This document shows, in pieces, positions 49,123-60,735 of a stretch of DNA of 64,000 nucleotides. The DNA comes from Actinomucor elegans (lineage: Eukaryota; Mucoromycota; Mucoromycetes; Mucorales; Mucoraceae), in assembly GCA_026027325.1 (NCBI GenBank), contig JAMSLZ010000006.1, positions 1,426,001 through 1,490,000 on the forward strand, written 5' to 3'. Under the pieces are notes generated by a model. That model saw nothing but the letters and a program-made list of their open reading frames with translations, was not told where the DNA came from and did no database searches. A program made the position numbers and the translations under genes. The stretch's first letter is position 1. Each line of letters starts with the position of its first letter.

Positions 49123-50593
49123 GGGTCCTTACTAAAAGTTTTATTTCGCAATTGAATGTTTTAAGTTTTTGCTCCGAGAAATCAGAAATCTTTGACTCAA
49201 GTTTTGCATATATAAATCAATTTGTCCTCTTTTTGTCATACCCCGTATCAAACTCTGTAAATAAGCCTCTGGTTGTAAAGCCTTGCATTGCATAATTGTA
49301 TTATTTTCGGATAATACTAATAAGGATTTTCATTAACTATAGAATCTTAGATCTAGTATAGTAGATGAATTAAACAAGTAATATGTTTACGTTTACGAAT
49401 ATATATCGCACTTTGTAAGCTTTTTTTAAAGGTAATTCCATTCAATAGCGTACTTTTATGTATATGCTAGTAGTTAAGCTGGTATACGACATAAGATGTG
49501 GTTGTCTTGTTGCTGATGTGATAATATTCAGGCTGAGTGTATACAGATATTGGTTCATCTTTGGATTTGGTGTGTAACTGTCTCTTTAGATGTTCCAGAT
49601 TTCAACGAGCATAGTATCCACAGTTTTTCTGTAAAACAAGATGATTGTAGCTTTGGAAACCATCAATTATCATTGGCTCTCCTCATACATTTTTGAAGTA
49701 AATTTTTATTGGATCGTTTTTGTTTGCTGGATTTTATAAAGCGCTTCCTCATTGGAGGGTATGCAGTGGGACTATTGTTTGATTGGAGGGTTTATGCTTT
49801 TGTCGAACCTTGCTAAGACCGAAAAGATAGCTGTTCACTTCCAAGAAAAATAATACTCTTGCCCATTACACACAGACTAGACACTCAGATATGGTTTGCC
49901 ACTCTTAAGAGTTTCGTGCTTTTTTGATGAAAAGACGTCACAGTAGTTTTTAAAGTCATAACAAGTATCCTATCTCGAGTTAAATACACTCTACCTTCTG
50001 GAGGTCATACAAAAATTAATAGGATGCTATTGTATTTGAGTATTAAAAGTTTTCTATTCTGTGTTTGTTTATTCAAAACTTAATCTCCACTCTCACAGAC
50101 CTCCAGTGTTACTAATAAGTTTCGGAAGTTCAAATAAGAAGAAGCTTTTGGATCTCCAATAGGTTTCATGGAAGCAGGTTTGGCACTAGTTTAATCACTA
50201 ATGATCAAATTGAATAAACATAAGATATGAAAGTGTATTGAGAATGCAATGTTTCATCCATACAAACATTTGTTTGACTGACCTCCGGTGGTTCGGAGTA
50301 ATTTTAAATGCAAACAATAAGGGACTCTTCTGAACATTTAATATACAGGAAAGAATAGAAGTGTGGTACCGCCATTTGGGCGTATGTAGACTATGATGAT
50401 TCTAAGAAGTATGTAAGCTTCCCCTCATCTTTAGTAGGTCTTGGTTAAGATTCCGATCTGTACTCCAGATGGTCCATGTGACATCATTGGACCAAGTAAG
50501 GGTATATTTTATAGCAATATACCTTGGTGAGATAGCTATATTTATGACTTGATTGGTGAGCTGTTCAGTAGTGACTGCACACTCAAAATCAAG

Positions 50594-50601
50594 TATATAT
50601 A
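50594..50601 (+). promoter_or_regulatory. Allantoicase TATA box
   Basis: TATATATA 82-89 nt before the ATG at 50683. A GATA motif (GAGATAGC near 50530) lies upstream, compatible with GATA-factor nitrogen regulation known for fungal ureide genes, but one motif is weak evidence. Confidence 0.5.
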
Positions 50602-50682
50602 GGCATGATATTCTTCAGACAATATTTATCTCTTCAACACCTTTTTACTTAACAAACTATCACCTCAAGTAAAATATCAACA

Positions 50683-52057
50683 ATGGCTTCCTACGAACGT
50701 ATCGAATATGACCAATTAAAGTCCTCTCCTTTGGGCCAATGTATCGGTACGTTATTTGACAGTATGCACAATATATCACGAGTAACTAAACAAAAGAATT
50801 ATAATAGATCTTGCTTCTTCTGCTCTCGGTTCTACTATTGTTGCTGTCACTGATGAGTTCTTTGCTCCTGCCTCCAACATGATCAACCCTGCTCCTCCAA
50901 TCCACGCTCCCGGTCGCTTCGTTGGTATGTTAAATATATAAAATGATCTTTCATAAGACTAAATTTGCTCTATAGACACTGGCGCCTGGATGGACGGTTG
51001 GGAGACCAAGCGTCACAACCCCAACTACGATTGGTATGTATCATATAAATGGGATATTAAAAGAGAGAGAGAGAGAGAGAGAGAGAAAGTGTTTCTGGGA
51101 AAAAGATAGTTTTTTTTACCCCGCCTTTGATATTTGAATCTGAAATTAAATTTCTATACTTGGATTTTAGGGCCATCATCAAGCTCGGTTTCTCTGGTTC
51201 TTTCAAGGGTTTCGACATCGATACTCACTACTTCACTGGTAACCAAGCTCCTGCTGCCTCTGTCGATGCCGCTGTAGTCCCTGCCGGTGCTGATGCTCAA
51301 TCTGCTGATATCAAGTGGGTCAACATCTTGGAAAAGGTTGAATTGCCTCCTACTCAACACAACGTTTTTGTCTTGAAGCAAGAAACTGCTGTCTACACTC
51401 ATCTCCGTGTTAACAACATTCCTGATGGTGGTATTGCTCGTTTCCGTGCTTACGGTAACGTTTCTCCTGTCTGGCCCGAGGATAAGAAGTAAGTTGTTTA
51501 TATTGGTTATCTATCTGATAAGCAGAAATTGATAAGCATTTTTTATCATTAGCGCTATTGTCGATCTCGCTTTCTGTGGTAACGGTGCTCGCGCTGTTGA
51601 AGTCTCCAACCAACATTACACTCCCGGTTCCAACATCCTCTTGCCCGGTCGTGGTTCCAACATGGGTGACGGTTGGGAGACCAAGCGTTCTCGTACCCCT
51701 GGACACACTGATCACGTCCTCATCCGTCTCGGTGATAGAGGTCACCTCTTGAAGGCTGTCGTTGACACCTCTCACTACTGTGGTAACTACCCTCACAAGC
51801 TCGTCTTGAAGGCCACTACCTCTGATAAGGAAGTTCCTGAGGCTGATGCTGAATGGACCACCTTGATCGAACCCGCTTCTACCGGTCCTCATGATCTCTT
51901 CTACTTTGATCTTCCTCACACTGATAAGGTCTTCACTCACGCTAAGGTCATCTTGATCCCTGATGGTGGTCTTAAGCGTCTCCGTCTCTATGGTGTCCGT
52001 GCAGGTGCCGCTCTTCCCCCTCTTCCTATTGATGTCGGAAATGCCGCTACCCAATAA
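50683..52057 (+). CDS. DAL2: Allantoicase (allantoate amidinohydrolase)
   Basis: Hydrolyses allantoate to ureidoglycolate and urea in purine catabolism, letting the fungus use purines as nitrogen source. Five exons: 50683-50746, 50808-50924, 50976-51033, 51171-51488 and 51553-52057, giving 353 aa, the usual length. The protein is a tandem duplication of one beta-sandwich domain: the motif DGWETKR occurs in both halves (MDGWETKRHNP in the first, MGDGWETKRSRTPGHTDH in the second), as do IPDGGIARFRAYG and IPDGGLKRLRLYG. Codon use is C-rich like PDX1, suggesting strong expression. Intron 3 carries a (GA)n run at about 51062-51086. Other ureide genes (allantoinase, urease) are not in the window. 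Confidence 0.96.
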
Positions 52058-53655
52058 GTCATGCAAATGACCCTCAAAAAATAAGTATCTAATGTAGGTG
52101 GATTGTGTATAGAAGAAAAAAAAACTCGCTCCCATTGTTAAATATCACTACAACGAACCCAATCCTTTCTCTATTGCATTAGTTTTCTTATTTTGTTACA
52201 AAAAAAATCAAAAAACTCATCATTTACTACATATACAAAACAATACCTTTTTTTTTTATTTCCTACATACACCCTTCGTAGATATAAAAAGGAAAAATAA
52301 AACTGTACTTTTATCCCCATCACCAACAAAACATAACTAGTATTCATAATCTTGGCAGGTCTTTGTTATATGACACAGAAGCATCATTTTCATATATATA
52401 TATCCTGATAAAAAAAAGCTTGTTCCTATTGTACTAATACAAAGACGTTGTAGTAGACTTTATGTTAACATTGCCTGATTAACGGTTATAAGGTAACACA
52501 TGAACACATTATTTAATATAACAAAAGGATCACATATAAACTAGGGTTCTGCTAGAAGTAGCAGTATACTGAACTTGAATATATAGCTGTCCATTGTGAG
52601 ACATGGATTTCTATTCAGATGCGGCATTCGATCCGGATCAAACATCAGTGCACGATAAATCATCAATCATCCGTGATCCTTATTGATTGACGATCAAAAT
52701 TCATTTTATATCCCGCAACAATTATTCCTTATTCTAAATCCCAACTCGCATTCTATATATGATGGTAAAGAAAATTTAATCGGTTTGTATAATTGTTAAT
52801 ATTTTAATGCTTTGAAGACATTTTTTATGCTGAACAACTGTTATGCGTCCGTCTTATGCACTCTCATTCTTATCATTTACCTCTTTCCATAAATTGTTGT
52901 AAATGATAAATATCATCAACTAAATCGCGACTAGAAACAAGTTTGTCTGCTCATTGGGGACACTTTTTATTAAAAATTATGTGTGAATCATGGGCCATTA
53001 TTAACTTGTATAACGCAATTTTTACGTCGCAGAAAAGCAAAAGCATTATTAGTTGCAGGAGCTCATTCAAAACATACTTTAGTAAGCAAATATAGAAAGA
53101 ACTAAGATGAATTGAAAGATATATAAACCTATAATAGTAGTAAACATAAAATACATGCCATTTTTGTGTTAACTGTTAATGTATAGTATACTTGTTGCAA
53201 CATTAAACTAGATTTCGATGAACAATCTATTGTACTTTACATTCAGTGCATGAAGTTAATATAATTTTTGTGAAGTTGGTTAAAATGTAATGTGTTCATT
53301 GGAATACAATGAAATAATGCCTCTAGTATAATTGCTAGGTGGCTCTGAATATGTTTTAGTAAGCAGACGCTATATTAAACTGAAATAAATTGGCGATCTA
53401 TAGATTGTGATAAGATTTAAAAGTGAATATAGTACAAAAATAACGATATACATCGACTTTGATTATAATTAGCAAGGATTTCTAATGATTCATACCAATT
53501 ATTTTTATAGTATACAACATTTAAAGCGCTTTACAAAGATTATATTTGTAGCCTACGTTATCCATGACGATGTTTACAGTCTGTAACAATCCACAATAAT
53601 TTACAACAATTTTCAAATAAGCTAATTATAAATAAGGCAAAATCACTTCAACCAG
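52058..53655. other. 1.6-kb AT-rich intergenic region
   Basis: No coding exon. A partial repeat-family match (CGATCCGGATCAAACATC) lies at 52611-52665. It ends at the inverted end of the decayed transposon. Confidence 0.5.
52611..52665 (+). repeat. Dispersed repeat copy (fragment)
   Basis: Only the first third is recognisable: GCGGCATTCGATCCGGATCA, then AACATCAGTGCACGA. Confidence 0.35.
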
Positions 53656-54809
53656 GATAGAGTCGTTTTCAAAAAACTATCTCTCATTTTTTTTTTAAAA
53701 AAAAGTCATTGCTCCTTAAAAAAAAAGAGATAAAGATCTAACTACAGAGAACTCTATGTTAACCAGCGTTTGGCCAATATTAACAGCAAATTCAACACCA
53801 ATCAACATGAAGTATTTCTTGGCGAGTATTACTGCCATGTAGATCATTATATAGGACGTACCTGGGTAAGGCCAGGGGCTGTTTTAAATGAAAGCGGAAG
53901 AAAGCCGATACTTGTATTCACTGTCTTCAAAGAGAGTCACAGGCGAAGAGCAGAAATAATTCAAGAAAGTGTGAAAGTACGGCCTGCCCAAGTTAACAAA
54001 AATCTATATATTGACTATCATGGACACTTTAACGCTGATAAGTTCAAGCATTTGTTCAATACTACCTGTCACGCAGTCCAACCCTATGGCCCTTGTATCA
54101 TTCATATGGACGACGCATCTTATCATGAACGCCGAACAAATTCAGTACTGACTGCTGCATCAAATAAGAGCGAGATCATCGATTGGCTTTTGCAAAATAA
54201 TCTTTTGATGCCTTCCAGCTATAAAATAAGTAAAGTGCCTACAAAAAAGACACTATTGCAAGCCATAAAAAGATTTGCGAATAAAGCCGCAATTCGTATA
54301 CTATGATATTTCAACTCCTCATAGGCATAGATTACTATTTAATCCTCCATATCATTCAGAGGTGCAGCCAATTGAGAGTGCATGGGCAATAGTGAAAATT
54401 TTGATTGCCTATAATCCTGACCCTGAGGAGACAGCTTCTACTTTGAGAGAAAAGTTGGTAAGCTCATTAAAAAATATACCAGAAAAATAGCTGCTCTCTA
54501 CTTGGAAAAAAGTGTCTTACAGTGCATAAACTATCAAGATGAATTTCGTAATGTAGATAGTACTGTAGACCTCGATGAAGTTGAAGACATTGAAATGGAC
54601 TATAGCTGAGTTTAAATACTGTTTTTTTTGTAATCTTCATTTTTTTCATGTTCTTAAAATAAGACAAAGTTGATAATGAAAAAGTGTTTTTTTTAACTCA
54701 GAATAAATTGCAGTGATAGTATTATCGATTGACACTATTTTTTTAAAAAAAAATATTGAAAAAAGCCAAAAAGTGTCAGGGAGGAGTTTTTTTTAAAAAC
54801 GACTCTATC
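53656..54809 (+). mobile_element. Decayed Tc1/mariner (IS630-type) DNA transposon with inverted ends
   Basis: The ends are inverted copies: left GATAGAGTCGTTTTCAAAAA from 53656 and, on the opposite strand, GATAGAGTCGTTTTTAAAAA from 54809. A TA dinucleotide sits two bases inside each end, as expected for a TA target site whose flanks happen to match. The interior has the remnant of a DDE transposase (separate entry). Total about 1.15 kb, shorter than a typical autonomous element because the N-terminal DNA-binding part is missing. Confidence 0.8.
53770..54490 (+). pseudogene. Broken DDE transposase (IS630/Tc1-mariner type)
   Basis: Two overlapping frames cover the catalytic core of one transposase. 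Frame one (to the stop at 54306) contains EVFLGEYYCHVDHYIGRTWV and HMDDASYHERR; frame two (54275-54490) contains FNPPYHSEVQPIESAW. Compared with the family pattern (LDE, D-N/D-A-S, PPY-x-P-x-x-NPIE), the second Asp and final Glu remain, but the first catalytic Asp is Gly (GGC where GAC is expected) and a frameshift separates the halves near 54275-54300. There is no in-frame start; a stop lies immediately upstream and no helix-turn-helix is present. It cannot make an active enzyme. Confidence 0.85.
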
Positions 54810-56299
54810 TAAGTGTCAAATCCAGTAATTGTAGGGTGTTTGCGTCATCAAGCATTTCATTTGCTTATTGTAATTAAATAAATATTGAGCACCTGAGCAA
54901 AAAGTTTAATCGAATCCAGTAAATTGAGAAATTACGTCAGCATTAATTTCATTGGACCATAGCCTTGACAAGAAAAGAATAAGTGGCTTGAAAATAGCAC
55001 TAAACGAAATATATAGAGCAAAAGACACCCTTTTCTATAAATGCGTTTACATGGTGATATATCCAAAGATAAAAGCTTTGATCAACCTATATAAACATTT
55101 TTATTCCTGAAGCAAGATATATGCATACTTTTATTTCACTCAAAAATAAAATTAAGTCGAAATAGTGAGAGTTATATAGAATATAAAATAATTTCTTCTG
55201 AAAAGGGACTATAACAATTTGATCACGCTGAACGTGCGCTTTGTTTATTGCTGTAAAAGAAAAGACCCAGATCTCTATACTGCACAGCTTGAGATCTATT
55301 AAATATTGTATTAATCATTAGACGAGCTGCGATCTTAAATATGTGTGGTGCTTGTATCTTGACATCGCATATAATCGTTTAGATACACGCTCACATTAAA
55401 GATTGTATGTTAATCACCTCGCAAAACCGTCAAATAGAACATATTGTAGACATGATGGACATATATGTTATTTTTGAATTACAGTATATGTCGTAATCTT
55501 CTATTTGAAAGTGAATCATATCTAATAGTGCTTTTGGAGTATAACTGGGAAAATATGACATGTCCATTATGTGCAGTTGATGTTATTTAACCTAAAAAGA
55601 TTGTATGAGGAAATCCTTAGTCATGTAGACTGAATTTGCGAAAACACTTCATTATAACACAATTATATCGCCGACCGTACAATGATATGGAAGAAGATAT
55701 AGTTTTTGACTATCTTCAAATAAAGGAGTAATAGAAAGCATCCGTTATAAAAGACATAGCTTTAAATAGTGTGAGGTATATTCATTTTACTCAGCCAAGA
55801 AAATGACAGGAGATTATTGATCTCGACTGATGTTCAAAGTCAACATTTGATAGGTAGTATATGTTCAGAATGAGCTAATGTATCTATACAGAATACGACT
55901 CTACTCTATTCAAATGATCTCTTATTCGCAATTTATAATTAAAATCCTTTAGTTAAAAGTCTCAGACATTATTTGATTGAAACTGCATAACTATTTAAGA
56001 AAAATCATTATCTTTTGGTTGTATATATGACACACATATCTAACTGCTTCCTTAATATTTACCCAAGAAAATATATTACATTTTTAAGCAAAACGTATTA
56101 TTTTAAAGCAGGTCACTGCACATTGCACCACCAACAAGCATAATTAAGGCCGATCTATACCATAAGATGGATACTAAAGAGTTTATTCTCTTGTAAATGG
56201 ATATACTAAAACTAATACTGTAATTTGCTTTTTTTTATGTAAATGCTTGAAATGTATATGAGGTATGTATGTCTGTATTCCTATGTGTCCAATAACAAT
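54810..56299. other. 1.5-kb intergenic region
   Basis: AT-rich and without a credible gene. A weak repeat-family copy lies near 55808-55885. Confidence 0.5.
55808..55885 (+). repeat. Dispersed repeat copy (weak)
   Basis: Contains TTGATCTCGACTGATGTTC, AAAGTCAACATTTGATAG, then ATGTTCAGAATGAGC and ATGTATCTATA; the second half is the clearer one. Confidence 0.45.
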
Positions 56300-58135
56300 T
56301 TACACGATATTATAATACCTCATCAATAGTGTAGAGATTACGCAAAACGTAAGAATGGTGGTAATAATACCACCAAACCAACTTAAATCCTCTTGATTCT
56401 GCCCAGGCACCTGCACATTCATACCCCAAAGACCAGTAACCAAATTCATGGGCACTAGTACACTACCTAACGCGGTTAATTTTGATAAAACATCATTAAT
56501 TTCGTTGTTGGTCTGAGTCATTTCAATCGATATCTGGGCCAAGTAGTTGGAATGAGAACGCGAAGAGATTTTTTCATAATGATTAAGCGATAAAAGCATT
56601 GATATGATGTGATCTGATAGGATAAATGGCAAAGAGGCGAGTGTGAGCAATCTAACGTATAGCTTATGCATATTTGTTACCTTGTACATCACCAAGATAA
56701 AGTGCAACTTCTTTGCTCAATGCTGGTCGAGTACCGTCTTCAGGCGAAATTTCACCTCGTTTGATCAGTGTCTTTACCACATCAGTCTTCGAACTCAGTA
56801 ATCGTAATAATCCCATCATACGCTTTCTACAATAACCTATACGCCGCAGCATGTCTGACTGTTCAGATTCTTTCAATATCAAAACCAACTCATCAATAGA
56901 ATCGACTTCAAATTCAATCGCTCGAATCAAAGGTGCAAATGTGTCTGTAATATCATCCAGTAAACCATAACAAATCCAGTCTATAAGACTGGTTAACAAC
57001 ACATTAGTCACTATTGAATTAGTCGAATCTCACCTGGAGTAACGTTGATATAATCTTTCAATTGTTTGATTCTTTTGCGTACATTGTGAGGATGGGGCAT
57101 TGATTTAAAATGAAACTATTGAATGGTGAGTCTAGGGATATTGGGTATACAATACAACTTACAGTCAAGATGCCTTCTTTAAGAACAATAATGTAAATAG
57201 CAGACGGTTGCATATAATTAGGTGAGAATTCGTCTTGTTCAAAGCTTCTGAAACAGATAAAATAGTAATTCATAAAGACTTCGCATTTCTCTCTTTGCTC
57301 TTCCATACTAATATCTTCTACTGTCAAAGGGTGAATGCGAAAGGATTTGCACAAAGCTTTCATTTCATTATCTGTTGGGTTGTGAATATCAATCCAAAAA
57401 CATCCTTTTTGCATCATATCTGATAGTGTCTCGTTATTATAGCCAGGTATTTCGCTGATAGAACGCGCATGAATGGTAGAGGGTTCAGCTGGAGAATAAT
57501 ATGTCACACGGTAATGATCTGTTTCAGTCCTTTCAGGATGCTATCAAGTGGTTATTGATATGCAAGCGTGTATGTAATTTATATTACCAGCATCCTATCG
57601 CCGTACATACTGTATCTTCTGCCTTCGGGTGCGCCCATTGTAGATAATCTTCGTCTATGTACTTTATCACTTTTGTTTTCTGCTAGTTCATTCTTTTCCA
57701 AAGCGACGAATTCTTCCATGCACTCATAATCAATACCACCTTCCTCTTTTTTATTGGGAGTAGGAAAACAAACGTCTTCAACTGCGCTCGTGGGTGAATT
57801 GCTGGATGTTTCTATATCAGAATGATAGTTTGCTGGTGAGTTCGTTCCCGAAGTAGACATATCAATCATGACTCCTTCTAACTCGTGCGGCGAACGTGAA
57901 ATATAATTAGATTGTTCGGTGTTTCTTGTATTATCATTATCCTATCTTAAACCAGTAAGTATACGTTCTATATAATCCATACACTGTTTACACTGGATGG
58001 AATAGCTGAGTAGCCTGCAGTACGAGGACCAAAGAACATATTTAAAGGCTGGAAGGAAGAACTAGCGTTGCTTTCACTAGCTGATTGTCCTTGTCTGTTG
58101 GCTTTGGCTGCTTGACGTTTCTTTGATTTACCCAT
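56300..58135 (-). CDS. CorA-type Mg2+ transporter (Alr1/Mnr2-like)
   Basis: Divalent-cation channel for Mg2+ uptake or vacuolar release. Six exons: 57992-58135, 57588-57941, 57163-57540, 57034-57115, 56681-56980 and 56300-56613, coding 523 aa. The N-terminal 165 residues are polar with a basic start (MGKSKKRQAAKA) and an acidic stretch. The CorA soluble domain follows (FWIDIHNPTDNEM, IHPLTVEDISMEEQREKCE, DWICYGLLDDITDTF), then long helices. The pore motif Gly-Met-Asn is at 483-485 within LVTGLWGMNVQVPGQ, between two C-terminal membrane helices. The 53-nt intron before DWICYG was chosen over a 23-nt alternative because it restores the family sequence. Plasma membrane versus vacuole cannot be told. 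A T run (58135-58153) lies directly before the ATG (A on the coding strand). Confidence 0.93.
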
Positions 58136-58971
58136 TTTTTTTTTTTTTTTTTTGTGAAAGAAAAAGAGGAAAAGAAAGCTTTCTACGCAGGAAAAACCAC
58201 CCTATTCTCCAGAAATAGGTCCTCATTGAACCGCCGTCAAACTCAAATTAGTAACTGTCGCTTCTTTTGGGTTTGATTCACTGAAAAATTACGCTCTCAT
58301 TCGCTCATTCTAATTACAGGCTGGCGCCTGTAACTTTTTACATATCTCTCCTATTGCTCCTTGCATCAAGTCAAGTCTAAAATGTGTACCAGCTGGAAAT
58401 CACTTTAGTGTCAATTCTTTATTAGTTTCCATATCTAAAATGCGAGAAAGATCGATGTTTCTCACTCCAATACTATCATTTTCCGAAACTAGAGCGAAAA
58501 TCTCGGCGCAATAACATAGTTTGGATGAGACAAAAGGCACTTTCCAATCGCTTGGATGTGTGTGAGACTCTGAATCACTTGTTACTTGTTCGTTTATCTG
58601 AATAAAACATCTTCGATCCATATACTATCCATGGGAAGAGAACTGATAGGAAAATCTACTATGGTCGACCTTTGGTTTGGTGATAGCTACTCATCTTTAC
58701 GATAAACACTCTGCTCCGGGTCTCATATTACTATTTTTGGTTTAGTGGTATTAATGAGAAAGTGTATGTGGATTCGTTAGCTAACTATCGCATAATCTGG
58801 TTGCGACACTCACTCAAGTCTGGCTACTTGATGTATATTGGTATATAATCTACATAAAAAAAATACATTTTGAAACGTGAAAGACAAAATTGGATTCAAA
58901 TGCTTCTTTACCACGAAATGTCATATTATGATTGGCTATCGGATATTCAACATTATGGTAGCACTATGGGA
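58136..58971. other. Gap between CorA gene and CACTA element
   Basis: CorA promoter side, then about 700 bp with no supportable gene. A 73-codon minus-strand ORF at 58400-58621 (MDRRCFIQINEQ...) matches nothing recognised. Confidence 0.45.
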
Positions 58972-59116
58972 AAAATTCGAGTGAATTTCGAGTGAATTTC
59001 AAGTTAACTCGGTTTGCAGGAGAATCGTTGCCGTTTCGAGTGAATTCAAGTTAACTTGCAATTCACCTGCAATTCACTTGAAAATCAGGTTAACCCGAAA
59101 TTCACCTTAAATTAAC
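58972..59116. repeat. CACTA left end and irregular subterminal repeats
   Basis: After CACTATGGG, the motifs CGAGTGAATT, CAAGTTAAC and their reverse complements (GCAATTCAC, GTTAACTTG) alternate irregularly in direct and inverted orientation. Confidence 0.7.
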
Positions 59117-59289
59117 TCGAAAAACATGTTAACTCGCAATTCACTTGCAATTCACTCGAAAAACATGTTAACTTGCAATTCACTTGCAATTCACTCGAAA
59201 AACATGTTAACTTGCAATTCACTTGCAATTCACTCGAAAAACATGTTAACTTGCAATTCACTTGCAATTCACTCGAAAAGCATGTTAAC
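59117..59289. repeat. 39-bp tandem repeat array (4 units plus partial)
   Basis: The block ACATGTTAAC recurs at 59124, 59163, 59202, 59241 and, with one change, 59280: a strict 39-bp period. Each unit holds the palindromes ACATGT and GTTAAC plus two GCAATTCACT copies. The array is nearly perfect, differing by single bases. A long minus-strand ORF through it exists only because 39 is divisible by 3. Confidence 0.92.
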
Positions 59290-59448
59290 CTTCCTATGAT
59301 TTCAACCACTTATATTTCAACCTTTTTTGCATGTATTAACCATGTATAGATAATGAAACAACATATGTGTAATGATGACTCTTTATTCAATAAGATAAAC
59401 GATACAAAATGGGTATATAATATTAAGCTAATTATATTTACTGATATA

Positions 59449-60122
59449 TTACTGCAGTCCTTGATTTCTTGCATTTCTTAACTGCGCACCTTCCGCTTGA
59501 AGCCTACAAATGGGTGTTCATTTTTCTCTCCTTTTGATTCAATATGCAATAGTTATAGAATGTACACTTACACTTTCTTCCTGTTATATTTGCTTCTGTT
59601 AGTCCATTTTTCTTGCACAAGAAACTCGCAAGGCCAAAATCTTACACACTTGTTGATGATAGCAAGCCGTTCATCTGATGCTATCGACTGTTGTAGTGCC
59701 GACTGTATCATGGAGAGCTTATTAAGAGAAGAAAGCAGCCTCCAGCTTTTACATGCAGCTTCTGGGTTCTGCTGCGCAAAAGTTAGTACTGAAGAGAAAG
59801 CTTCTTGATCAAGTATTCCCATCAGGCTGCTGATATCTTCATCATTAGGCACTGGCTCCTTTAGGTGTTCTTTTAAAAAGCATTGGATATAGACTTTAGA
59901 ATTTACTCTCCTTTGCTTCTTTGGCACTGGGATAGTTTTTGAGCTTCCTATGTTTAAAGAGGGTTGAAGCTTTTCATCGAAATAGTTTACGAGATCTTGT
60001 TTAAAATCTTCCATCCAAGGTGGAGGTAGATTTATTTGACTGTTAAGATCTCTGTCGTTTTCTCTGCTGCTGGATTGACTGGATTGGCTGGTCTGTCTAA
60101 TTTGTCTTCTGTTAGCTGGCAT
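59449..60122 (-). CDS. CACTA accessory protein, 201 aa, unknown function
   Basis: Two exons, 59572-60122 and 59449-59503, joined over a 68-nt GTAAGT-TAG intron; without splicing the frame stops within the donor. The protein begins MPANRRQIRQTSQSSQSSSR, then has an acidic helix (PPPWMEDFKQDLVNYFDEKL), a basic patch (PVPKKQRRVNSK, a possible nuclear signal) and a helical C-terminal half with FWPCEFLVQEKW. I recognise no domain. Its place between the subterminal repeats and the transposase resembles the second gene (TnpA role, repeat binding) of plant En/Spm; that role is inference. Confidence 0.65.
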
Positions 60123-60735
60123 GATTCTAATGATTTTATAAAATTTATGGAAAGAAATGAGTGCAAAAGAAATGCATGTAGTGGAACCATCTTTATATCA
60201 TAAGCCCTGCAGTTAAAAATGGCTTTAACTTAATAGGTATAGCCTGTGTCGGGAGAATCTTACCAGGAAGTGCTAGGTATCATATACAAAAAATCAGAAC
60301 CTATTAGAGCTAATGTAACGTAATTATGCGTAATAAACAAACCTTGCTCGAATATTGATATCTCTCTTGTGGTGAAACGCACATATGGCACTCTGCATAT
60401 ATATATTAAGGAATGGGTTTCATCTAACCATCCATCTAAAGAGGGAAGTTTGGATCACCGCTGAAAGGACAATTAATGCAGAGTGAACATATATTAAAAA
60501 AGACCTTTGATTGTTACCAAGAGACTATTTTCTTTGAAATCTAAATACAAGACATACGTGCTAGATAGGATAGCTAAACTTACTTTAGATCAATAAAACC
60601 TCATAAAACGGTTTTAATTCATTTATTCGCTTTTTATTCAATTTTTACCGCATCTCTAAAACTGTGCATATAATACGTGCAGAGTCCCAACGCTTTTACC
60701 TTTATTTTACTCTTTCGCCTATTTCAACAAGAATA
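60123..60735. promoter_or_regulatory. Divergent promoter region between the two CACTA genes
   Basis: 613 bp separating opposite-facing start codons. AT-rich; ATATATATTAA near 60397 is TATA-like. No repeat of the 39-bp type is present here. Confidence 0.45.

Larger units (their letters stand above)
46254..50682. other. 4.4-kb gene-poor region (longest in the window)
   Basis: No gene larger than about 90 codons. It has an (ATT)n run at about 46349-46370, a 24-codon ORF at 47630-47704, a weak repeat-family segment near 48695-48770 and a clear copy at 49050-49122. The last 150 bases are the allantoicase promoter. Confidence 0.5.

Noticed and set aside
51410..52135. 241-codon minus-strand ORF opposite allantoicase
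   Set aside because: Antisense shadow of a strongly codon-biased gene; composition is not protein-like and the plus-strand gene is certain.
57011..57033. 23-nt intron in the CorA gene (GTGAGA to CAATAG)
   Set aside because: A 53-nt intron using the later TTATAG acceptor restores the conserved DWICYG sequence and normal intron length.
59112..59309. Repeat protein with 13-residue units (LTCFSSELQVNCK)
   Set aside because: An artefact of the 39-bp non-coding tandem array, whose period is divisible by three; no start context or downstream exon.
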